64,000 nt of DNA, from positions 12,584,119 to 12,648,118 of the forward strand of contig OW804099.1 in assembly GCA_942159475.1 (NCBI GenBank), written 5' to 3'. The position numbers were made by a program, and so were the translations under genes. Source of the DNA: Sthenelais limicola (taxonomy: Eukaryota > Annelida > Polychaeta > Phyllodocida > Sigalionidae). The notes beneath the pieces are model-generated. The model was given only the letters and a program-made list of their open reading frames with translations. It ran no database searches and had not been told where the DNA came from. Shown here piece after piece: positions 54,390 through 64,000 of the stretch. Each line of letters begins with the position of its first letter. Within the stretch, counting starts at the first letter, position 1.

Positions 54390-56153
54390 GACCTTCAGTA
54401 TTTATAAGATAGTTTCTAAGTTCACTTCTAGTGGTGAGTTTGTGCGCAATAGTGGGCAGCAAATTCCAAGCTGTCTTTGCTTTATAGATGAAACTATTTT
54501 TGTAAAAGGTTGTTTTGGGGCAGTGATTTTAAAACTTTTCCTATTTTTAGCATGGCTTCTGGTTGATAATTGTCTCTGATCTAATTTTTTGTCAGATAGA
54601 GATAGGTAGAAGGCACTCTCTAGGATATAAATACTTGCTCTAGCCTCGTTTTTTAGTATTCCTAATTCATTATATCTATCACCAACATTTGTCCTTTTAT
54701 CTAGTTTCATCATGTATCGTATTGAAGAATTAAGGAGAGACTGTAGTCATTTTAATAATTTTTTGTTGGCAGATGAGTAGAAAATGTCACCATAGTCCAT
54801 TATTGGCACAATTAACACCTTTACAATGTTTGTTTTCACTTTTTGCTAAGGATATGACTTGATTTTCTTAATAGATTGACTTTCCACCTTACCTTATTTA
54901 TAACAGTTTGACGGTGGTCATTAAATGTCAATCTTTCATTGATAATTAGCCCTAAATATTCATACTGATTAACCTGGGTTAGAGTCTCCCATCCAAGCAT
55001 GAGATTATATGTGTTTGAATCATCCAACCTCTTTTGACGTCCTATTTTGAATTGAATGTATTGAGTTTTACTGGCATTCATAGATATCCTGTTAATTTTG
55101 CACCACACATGTGTCAATACATGATTTCTTTGAGGGAGACTGTTCTGAATTCCAATTTCTTATTTTTAATATTTTTATAGGTTTGTTCACAACAATCATT
55201 TGATATTATTTATAGTTCGTCCATTTCCTGATTTTCAGGAATTTGGTTCCCTTTTTTGTCAAATAGTTGAATTTCATTGCTATTTATTGCCTTTTCAGGA
55301 CTAATGACACATTTCCTTATTGTTTTTTGGCTTTTTACGAACCTGAACAATTTGTCTCGTTCATTCATCATTGAGGTTATATCTTTTGTCAGCCATTCCG
55401 GCTTTTTTAATAATATTACTGAAATATTTCGTTGGGCACATTATGTCGAAATAAAGGATAGATTGGATGCAGGGAAAGTGTGGCCACTAGTATACAGGTT
55501 GATTCAGGGGAAGTCTTTGGCCATTAACTTGTATATGTACAGTTTGTTTTTCTCATTTTCAATGACTACCACCCACCCGCCCAGCTATCAGTATGATTCA
55601 AAATGTATTTGTTTTGGTGACTGCCCTGCCTCCTCCCGCACATTTGCTGTGGGAGGCAGGGCAGAGAGCTGGCGCTCCTGGTGTGAGTGGGACAACCTAA
55701 GAGTTGAGCAAGGATAATACAGCATGGCGCAGATGCCGATACCTGCATTAAAACCCCCAATAGATTATTACAGACTGTATAAATTATTAGAACGGATTAC
55801 AAAATTGAAGTAAACTAAAGTGTAGCCAAGACATTGAAACAACTGTTTTAGCTATTCAGACAAATTCTCACCGGGAAAAATATTGAAAACGACTGGATGA
55901 TTAAGTGCCCTGTAAAGACATTGCATTGGACACTAGTCTGTCTGTGCACCGGATTTGATTGTAAATAGAGCTATTTTGACTTCTTCCAGGGAAGAAGCGG
56001 AGGGTGCCGACCGTCGAGCATAACGCCCAACAAGCACCTGGATCTGTACACTGATAGAAATCTTCCAAATTCAGATTTGCAAGAATTTCACTGAGTATTT
56101 TCTGATCTAAACCATTCATATTTCTTGCATAGTATTTGTTGTTGACATAGCTT
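54390..56153 (-). mobile_element. Non-LTR retrotransposon remnant, unit 2
   Basis: This is the same LINE as at 20407-23612. The thumb region (54836-55117; 'NASKTQYIQFKIG', 'YEYLGLIINERL') reads through the site of the unit 1 solo LTR. About 700 bases with the RT fingers and YADD are deleted near 55118, so this copy is more eroded. The linker piece ('NLEDFYQCTDPGACWALC') is at about 56015-56150. The foreign segment inside it (about 55440-56010) is shared with unit 1. Confidence 0.75.
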
Positions 56154-56373
56154 GTTCTACTTTTTTTTATTATCATATAAGTTGGGAAATGATCTGAGGA
56201 TTGCCAGAGCTAGTGTACATGATTGTGGTCTATTGTAGATTCAGATCTCAAAGTTGTTTGAGTTGGTGTTAAGATAACTTCTCCTGATGAAGATCGCCTA
56301 GACTGAAACGTTGAGAAATAAATATAGAAACCAAAACTTACTCGTTTCCTTCATGGTGTTTTTTCGCGTTGAG
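56154..56373 (+). mobile_element. Retroelement tail between units 2 and 3
   Basis: The 220-bp spacer between the units contains 'ctcctgatgaagatcgcc' and 'gactgaaacgttgag' followed by 'aataaatatag', a pattern seen at the ends of Penelope-like elements (hammerhead-like CTGATGA...GAAAC). Stem II is weak. The spacer may be the scar at the duplication junction. Confidence 0.4.
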
Positions 56374-56821
56374 CCATCTTCAAGTTAAGATAAAATGTTT
56401 TAATTGAAATTTTTCCATTGTGGCATTAAGGTCTTGATTTTGAAGTTAATATTGAAATCTCTGGTGATTATTAAGTGTTTTGGGTTCAATTTTGATAGAC
56501 TTTCTTCCAGTTGCTCTAGGAATGGTTCAATCCTTTATCCAGGGGGTCTTTTAATGGATACTGTAATATAAGGAGTGGTATGTTTAATTTTTAACATGAC
56601 GGCCATACTATTACTTATGGACTGGTGCCCGTACATCATATTTTTTGTTGATTTTAATTTTCCTGTCATGCCTGATTAATTTATATTCATCTATATTGTT
56701 GGACTGACTGCACCTATTTTATTATTTGCGATTTCTAAACTTTGTTGTAAGTTACTTACCACTAGTGATGTATGTATCTATCCCATGCTAGATATAGTGC
56801 TAGGCGTAGGCTAGCTAAACA

Positions 56822-58217
56822 ACTGCTATACGACCTGTGGTGTAATTGCTTACACTCCTAATTTCCCCCACACATACATGTTTACTCGGGAATCACCTCT
56901 CACCATTACATATTGGAATGTTGAACCAGACTAAATAGACTGTAACTACTCATCTCATCTCATCTACTTAAATGTATTTATTATTTGTTGATATGAGAAC
57001 AATTTATATAGTCTCATCAACTCATACCTCTTTGTATCTGTAAAATGTATTAATCTCAGGACACAATGAAAACCATCCTCGGACAAGAGTGCTGTATCTT
57101 GTTAAACTTCCTGTATGAGAGTACTCTATCTACCTTGTTCAACTTCGTGAATACATAAATACATCGCATATATACAAACAAAATATAGATAGATCGGTTT
57201 CTTTATTGCAAATAAAATGTACAATGAGTTATACACATTCTGACTCAATGTCAGGTCTTCCACATCAAAGCCTTACATACTAAAGCAGGGTTTAAACCTG
57301 TTGTTTACACACAACAATTAGACAAGTCTTTACTATTACACTAAGTTGTTTTACATGTAGATTTACTATAGTAAGAACAGAATAGAGCAGAGTTGTAGGT
57401 TCAGCCACTGAAAGCTACAATCTCAGTTATTATCATATTCAAAATCTCGAGATTTACTCGTATTATGTCTTATAGGACTGAAGTTCATACAATACACACT
57501 ATTCTGCTGCTGTTATATGTAAATACAAGAATTTGAAGTCAAACCAGCTAATAGAAAACACTGCCGGTGAGTGATAATAAAGGTAATCATCATAGGAAAG
57601 GATTGTGGTGGGTCCTCCAAATACAAAAGATGATGTTTTGGAAGCTCTGTAGCAAAAACAACCAGAAAAAATTCCCCAAAACTTTGCTCAAATAACTTTT
57701 AGATGGGTTGGAAAAGAATGGAACTTTACCACTGGTATGGTCTGTCCAAACAGTAGTTGACACAGGATTGCTTCACACCTTTAAAAAGAGAGGAAAGAGG
57801 GGGACTTTTGACTTCAAACCTTTGCCCCCTGAGTTGCTGTTTGCGATCAACCATGGCCAAATATACAGTTGTAATGTACTGTGCTGTCTCTGTTCCATGT
57901 GCAGCAGCTGTTGTTTTGCTTAAAAGGAAGGAAGAGCTGGTTATACTCACCCTGTTTTGCCATGGTTGATTGCAAGGAGTGACCTGCTGGGCAAAGGGTT
58001 GACAGGTCCTTGTCATAACTAGAAGTAAAACATCTCTCACTTTTCTCTCTCCTTAGAGGGACAACAGAATCCCCTGTCAACTACTTTTTGGACAGACTAT
58101 AGCTTAGAGTGTAGCTTTAATGCTCATTACTTTGCAGAAGGTACCTTCCTGTTTTTATGTGTTTTCCCTTGAATGTCAGAATAAAAATATATATAATGGT
58201 CATTTGTTGGTCTGCAG
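56822..58217. other. Non-coding duplicated DNA downstream of FMO-C
   Basis: Matches 33908-35263 closely. A 38-codon frame starting at 57854 is open here but stopped in unit 2, so I do not call it a gene. Confidence 0.5.
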
Positions 58218-58344
58218 GTCATGGGGGAGGGATGAGCTCATTGCCTTTGAGAAGCAGGTAGACTTCCTGGCCAGCACCATGGATGAAAGTCTACGGAGGA
58301 ATGAACGTTTGAACAATTCTGCTAACTCTGATTTTATTTACTGA
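58218..58344 (+). other. Conserved plus-strand terminal-exon-like segment, copy 3
   Basis: This is the most complete copy: after 'gttggtctgcag' the frame reads through 'FEKQVDFLASTMDESLRRNE' to a TGA. It keeps the 15 bases missing in unit 1. Most differences from copy 1 leave the protein similar. The upstream exons of any such gene are not recognised. Confidence 0.4.
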
Positions 58345-58724
58345 ATCTTGAAAAACTCTCTATTGCAAGATACCATAGTGATCCGTTTATAAGCCAGGAC
58401 ATGTTTACAAGCCCATCTTGAATGCAGGCCAGTGGTATGAGGGTCATGAAAAAATAAAATCCTCTAAAATTTAATTCTCAATTAAAAGCCCAGGACAAAT
58501 GATAAAAACACATTTCCTTAGCCTCATAGTTCAACAAAGACCTCATTAATTAGTCCTTAGCAACAAAAATTTGGCCATTTTACGAAAATTAAGCGACAAA
58601 CATCAATAGAATTTTCTTAGTGGCAAATGTCTATTGCTATTTCTTGTTAGTGACAAGAGAAATAAGACTCCCACTTCCAGAGCCCTTCACCTCACCCAAC
58701 AGCCTGTATCTATTGTCACTCCCA

Positions 58725-61700
58725 TCAGCTCCCCTCTACCGCAGTCTTCTCATATGCCTCAGCACTGATGATCTTGAAGTTATACTTCTTTAATATGTCA
58801 CGATCTCCATTTTCCAAGCAGCCTATGAGATCTATGAATATCTGCTCATTTACTGAAGGGATGGGTGCAGTGCCTGACATGTCTGCCAGCATACGGTTAT
58901 ACGCAGCCTGCCCCCTACCCAGGGAATGAGCATGGTGGGATAGCAGGCCCCGAGATAACAACTTCCCATAGTTTTCCTCTATGTCAGCTAGCATGGCATC
59001 CTGTGATGGCAGTGCCATCTTACCTGACAAACCAGCCAGCATAAAATGTACCTGCAAAACAGAACAACTAATATAATCTGGGTAGCTAATGAGTGAAGAT
59101 GACAAAGAATGTTTATTTTAGATTCGAGATGTAGAAATCAATCCAAAACAAGGTGAAAGCAGAACATGGGGTGTGTGAGATTGGCTTTGGTTTATTAGGG
59201 TTCCGACATTTCAATCAACGTACAACATTGATAGAGGATGGGTATGTTTATTTTATCTGCTAGAATGTGATATTTATCAGGAAAATTGTCAGTAGAATAT
59301 TTCATGTGATCATGTAAGTATTTCACAAAAACCTAATGATATAATATTGAAGAAATGTTGGTCTTTCTTTGATGAATAAATAGGGTTGGTGGTTGGGCGG
59401 GAATTGAATCAATGCAAACACAAACAGGGTTTGCTTTCAAGTTCAGAACTGAGCAGTTTAGAAGAGACTGAATTAATTTTATTCAGAGTATTTATACCCA
59501 GTTGTTTACAATAGATGAGATTGATTAAGGCTGATTGGTTTGTCCTGGCTTACCAATTATCTATCCTAATAGATCCAGAACCAATCAGTAACAAGCTTAC
59601 ACATATTGATAATTGAACATGAGGCTAGAATCAAAAGTCATTTCTGCCTAGGCCAATCGTCAATCAACACTCCATAGTCCAGTCCTGTCCACTGGCTGAT
59701 TAATCTCCCTCCCTCTCCCTCCCACCTCAATCAGACCCCCTGGCCTGCTGGTCATCCTGCCCTCCCCCCTCCCCCAAGTTAACAATGTTTATCTGGTCAG
59801 TATGCATGGACATGGGAGGTGGTGGGAAGAGGAAGGCTCTTGTCTGTTTACCGGTAGTGTTATAGGATGGTGTGGCTGATGCATTGTTAAACTAATTAAG
59901 TTATGGTCAAATCATTAAAGATATGGCCATAACTTGACAACATAATGGTGGTAAATTAGTTCTGTAACCTTTCTACCCTGAAAGTACTTAAGGCCCTGTG
60001 GTCTTGCTAACAGAATAAGAAATCTTGCTGATTTGTTCACCTTATGGCTTGATTGTGAATCAAAGTTTTTCTTTTACTTCAACCATAAATTGTGAATTCA
60101 TTGTCATTTAAGCATGGCACTTCTGTGCCACTTTGTGCTATTAAAGGATTAATAACCTCAGCATGGTGGACACCAGAGATTGACAGTCCTTCTAAACACA
60201 CTGAGGCGATTCTTCCCCTACCCTAATTACCTAAATAGGTCAGGTATTTCCATCTAGGTCAAGGGTCCTTTTTAGCATAATCTGCCATTGCTTTATAGCT
60301 TCCAAAAAGCTTCCAAGAGGCAGAAAGAGAGACTAAGGATCACTATAAACAACACTTGCATCCAGTTGCAGTGCTTTATCATCATGACATCTGGCATAGC
60401 TGGAGACTAAACGGATTAAACAGAGCTAACAACAGCATGGCCTCCAGGAATTATACAATATGGTGTCAGCCTCATAATATCAATGAAATCCTGCCTCTAA
60501 GAACTGTAAAACACTTTATTATACCTTTCTAGAGGTTGGTATGATACTCCCATTGGCTTAAGCACTGATCGTCATATCAAAGAGAGCGGGTAATACGGCC
60601 GCCGTATTACCCACTCCCCGCCGTATTACCCGCACCTAATGAACAAAATAGTCCCAATCGGTTTTTTAATATTTGTATTTAAATAATTCCTTCTGTACAC
60701 AAAAATACACATAATCTAATCGACCATGATTAAAGGAAAATAAACGGTTAACTTATTTTCTCTATTTAGTTGATGTAATAATCGATCATAGGTGTATGTA
60801 GAAACTAACCACCACCATAGGAGCTTGTGAGAGCAGACAACTGTCAACAAAATGATCGGTGGACCTAGATCAGTGTGCTTAGTTACGGTACTGAGGAACT
60901 GTCATGGACAATTCTGATCAAATAAAGGAAATACACTAAGATTGTTCCATGATTATCGAAGCCTAACCTTTACCGAAGCATTACTTGTATTTCAAAAAGA
61001 TTTCAAGCTGTGAAAAGAATGATCATGACAACAAAATGATCGTATAGATCGGCGTGCGTAAGTGCATAGGCCTATAGTGTGGCTGCTGCCTATGCCTCGC
61101 TTCCTCCCGATCGTTTTCCCGATTTTCTCTCAAAATAATAAACCTATGAACTTCAAATGAAAAGTTTAATCGAAGAACCATATGTAAAAATGCGATTTTG
61201 CTAAAGAATATCAATGATTTAAAGCTGTGGAATTGATTTGAGGTGCCTATGACTTAGTGTGGCTGACAACAAATGATATGAGACGTGTTGATGATAGTGA
61301 CTCTAGGCCTAGTCGGCGAAAATCGCTGAGTTCAAACGCAAAAAGTACAGGAAATTGAATATTAAACTGAACAACATTTATCTTATTAAGTAATTTAAAT
61401 CATATCCATGTCTTAATAATAGTAATACACCGAAAATTAACCGAAATAACGATTCAAAATAGAACTACATTCTGCTGGACTTGTCACAACCCGGCAGGCC
61501 AACGCGCATTGATATGTACTGATTGCAAAGACCCGGAACTATAAACAAGATCCAGGTGGGAGGGGCAGCGTAAACTGCATGTTTTGCCATCGATTTTCAT
61601 CGAATTCCAACCATTTTCCAGCTAAAATGTCGAAAAATATATCGTTTCAACCTCTATTAAGGTGATAATAAATGCAAAAGCGCATGAGGGACGATCTGGG

Positions 61701-63931
61701 GTCCCATATTTCCCTCGGGCTACATGATCTCAGTTCGTGCGCTCACGCGCCCTCACTGAGATCACTACGCCTGCTATATATTAATGATAAAGGGACTAGA
61801 AATATGTGGTTGTTACCCCTGGTCCCCACACTCATATTTCCCAGAAACAAGACTTAAAACAAAAGTGACCAACCCAGATGTTATAGATGCTCCGAGTTTC
61901 CTGTGTTAAGAGCGATTTAATCCCCTATATGGGCAAGATTAAATGACCAAGACCCACACAGTAGAGTGAATTTGGTCCCCAGATTATCTCTATCATAACT
62001 TTCCTTAGCTTCAATGTCACACACAAACTTTTCCCTTCACCCCACTTTTTTCCATTTTCCCCCAAGTCCTCCAGAAAAAATACCCCTATTTTAGGTTTTC
62101 GAGGACATGCAAACTTTCCCCCAAAGACCCCCTATCCCCGTGGAAATGGGAACAAGCATGACTGTCATCATGTATAGGGAGTTACAGTGTTTACAGAGTT
62201 GTTATCCAATTGTTTATGGGGTTGTTATCCAATGGTTTACGGGGTTGTTTTCAGTAGGCAATATGTCTATCAGTAATTAAGCTTCTGGTTCCCCAGAAAA
62301 GTAAATTGTATAACATATATGACTTTACCTGGAGGTCCATCTGAGGGAACGGTACATTCGTCTTGGTTATACCAATAAAGCACAGTGTGGGGTGTAGTGC
62401 ATGGATGATGTGCTTGTACAGTGGGTACACTCGACCTCCTTCTATGCTTGTGTCACACCCTGGAGAGAGGAAGGGGAAGGTGTAGTTGTAGCCTGTACAG
62501 TAGAGTATGACGTCCACCCCTGCCAGCTGCTCCCCGCCCTGCAGTACCAGCACCTCCCCCACCACACGCTCCAGCTCTGGCTTTATGCTCACATTAGCTG
62601 GGAACTTGTTACCATCCAGTGGTTTCCTGCTGCACAAGTACACCTGTGAGGAAAGAGAAGCATCCACAGTATATTAATTGTGGATTTACAACATTCAATG
62701 CTCCACATAAAGTTAAAAGACTTTATACTGGCTGCATGTTCAGGGCTCTAACTTTCAGGATGGCTTACATAGATCTCAAGTGATGTTACCTGGGTATTGA
62801 TTTCCCCCAAATCATTTTTTCAAGGAAGTGATTTTGAAGCTATTTCATTGCTATTCCATTGGGAACACCGGACATGCTTCAACCTTCATGCTTAATTACT
62901 GCGGATGGGCTTTACAACATAGCGGGCTGTTTTACTATGACAACAGATTTACTTTTTGTGTCTATTTTGTTTATTGTTTGACCAAAAGGACTGACGTTAC
63001 CAACATCTAGCAGCTCTTATATTAGCCTAATTTTAAATCTCCCTCTGTAGTTACCGACCATTGGATTTTTCCAATAAACATTCACTGGTGAGGTGACTTG
63101 GAAAACTGGACATTGAGTGCTAGAGACTGGAGAGCTAAGATATCTGAGATGAGGTTTGTATAAAAGTACAAAGGATAAGAATACAAGGTTAATATAGTGC
63201 TAACAGTTTCTGAAAGAACAATATACTTTGGCTGACCTGTGTACAGTGTTCTGCCAGGTCAGGGCTGATGTCAAGGCCAGATATACCTGCTCCTTCGACC
63301 AACACCGTCTTATCTTTGTAGGTCTCAGCATAGCGGTAGTCATGGCTGTGCAGCACCTGTCCAGTGAAGGTCTCTTTACCAGGGATCTCAGGGACCAGTG
63401 GTTCAGAGTAATGGCTGAAGTAAAACCACAATATGTCATGTATTACAGAAACATCAGTGATCAGTTGCAAGAGATTTATTTTTTAAATATGTTGAGAAAT
63501 CATCATAAGATGAGACGAAGCTGATTCCAATGAAGGTAAACATTTGGACATTAACATTTAACATTAGTTAAATGGATCTCTCAGGAAGACCTGTTTAGGC
63601 AGAGAGTAGTATCCAATTTGGGAATGTTATTGTCTGTTCTGAATAAAAATGCAATAGATATATAGGACATCTGATAAGTTCTTCTATATTGTTGTATGAA
63701 AAAAATAGATATTTCTTGATGGCGACTCACTGTAGTAAGTTAAATATATTCCTTAGGATAACCTTGGATATGCATTAATATGTCTGTTTGTATTTACCCA
63801 TTACAGATGAAGACAGCATCAAAGAGCTGGGTTTCCTCCACTTGTGAGCCCCGCTCCCGGGTGGTGACCTCCCACCTCTCTGGCCCTGCCTCCTGCTGTA
63901 CCGGTGCAACCTGCACCACTGCCGTCCTCAA
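58725..63931 (-). CDS. FMO-C, flavin-containing monooxygenase, exons 3-6 (partial)
   Basis: Visible exons, read leftward, are 63798-63931, 63237-63414, 62329-62643 and 58725-59051. Their sizes are identical to FMO-A (134, 178, 315 and 327). Exon 4 has the signature 'FTGQVLHSHDY' and 'VEGAGISG', where a Glu replaces the usual Ile/Val before the NADPH-binding glycines; this may affect the fold of the beta strand. Exon 5 has 'VILYCTGYNY'. The last exon ends like FMO-A (Ala-Val-Glu-Gly-Ser). Exons 1 and 2 lie beyond the right edge. Intron 3 is short (about 380 bases) and free of the transposons found in A and B, so it is the best model of the ancestral intron. No stop is seen. Confidence 0.9.
60430..61835. 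other. Private insertion region in FMO-C intron 5
   Basis: FMO-B has only about 150 bases at the equivalent place (38995-39140). It contains a hairpin at 60586-60633, two related stretches with 'caacaaaatgatcg' (near 60845 and 61028), and an inverted repeat at 61729-61766. No coding frame is convincing. It is probably one or more non-autonomous elements. Confidence 0.4.
60586..60633. repeat. Hairpin cluster of GGGTAATACGG
   Basis: One forward copy and two inverted copies of GGGTAATACGG lie within 48 bases, allowing two alternative hairpins. Confidence 0.7.
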
Positions 63932-64000
63932 CTGGAAGAAGACAGAAACATATAAAGATGGAATGCAACAGCATTGGGTGTTTATTATACCTTTCTAGTG

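Larger units (their letters stand above)
33908..56153. repeat. Segmental duplication unit 2 (contains FMO-B)
   Basis: The block is paralogous to unit 1 from about 5697 to 23612 and to unit 3 from about 56822. It holds the FMO-B gene and upstream repeats in the same order. It carries private insertions at 36952, 38157, 40700 and about 51640. Indel-rich divergence from unit 1 argues against a mere assembly duplicate. Confidence 0.75.
56374..64000. repeat. Segmental duplication unit 3 (contains FMO-C), cut by the window edge
   Basis: The start matches base 1 of unit 1 and gives the empty sites for the DIRS element and the 417-bp solo LTR. It continues with the duplicated downstream region, the conserved exon-like segment and FMO-C. 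Confidence 0.75.

Overview
The window is animal nuclear DNA, with spliced genes (GT-AG introns), many retroelements and DNA transposons, and intronic minisatellites. I read it as a marine invertebrate deuterostome, most likely an amphioxus (Branchiostoma). The argument rests on the mix of DIRS, Penelope-like, Ty3/gypsy, Crypton-like and non-LTR elements, and on a minisatellite built across an exon-intron boundary, a type I recall from amphioxus ('mirage' minisatellites at Adh). This is an inference; a mollusc or other invertebrate is not excluded.

The backbone is a tandem segmental triplication. Unit 1 spans about 1-23612, unit 2 about 33908-56153, and unit 3 runs from about 56374 past the right edge. 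Each unit carries one flavin-containing monooxygenase (FMO) gene on the minus strand. FMO-A (6856-17353) and FMO-B (36209-49506) have six coding exons each. FMO-C (58725 to beyond 64000) shows exons 3-6, with exons 1-2 outside the window. The reading frames are intact: 429 codons in A, 424 in B. They encode short FMOs with the FAD-binding, FMO-signature, NADPH-binding and C-terminal CTGY motifs. A conserved short plus-strand exon-like segment lies downstream of each FMO and is unexplained.

Because the units are paralogous, most later insertions have an empty site in a sister unit. Unit 1 gained a DIRS element (66-4797), a solo LTR (4879-5295), a fold-back element in FMO-A intron 3 (8934-9886), a TIR element made of inverted 178-bp satellite arrays in intron 2 (11091-14651), and a solo LTR inside a LINE (21003-21248). 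Unit 2 gained a TSD-flanked insertion with a hammerhead-like motif (36952-37425), a TTAA-flanked MITE (38157-38721), and a 7.3-kb fold-back transposon in FMO-B intron 3 (40700-47979). That transposon carries a broken Crypton-like recombinase gene, itself interrupted by a Penelope-like element (43974-46286). Unit 2 also holds a tRNA-derived SINE. Between units 1 and 2 lies a 5'-truncated, frameshifted Ty3/gypsy element (23716-30159) with an AT-hook integrase tail and an extra open frame after pol.

The most striking pattern is reciprocal minisatellite expansion. In FMO-A a 41/43-bp unit covering the exon 1 splice donor has expanded to about 40 copies, while FMO-B keeps about two. In FMO-B a 66-bp unit upstream of exon 1 has expanded to 20 copies, while FMO-A has one.
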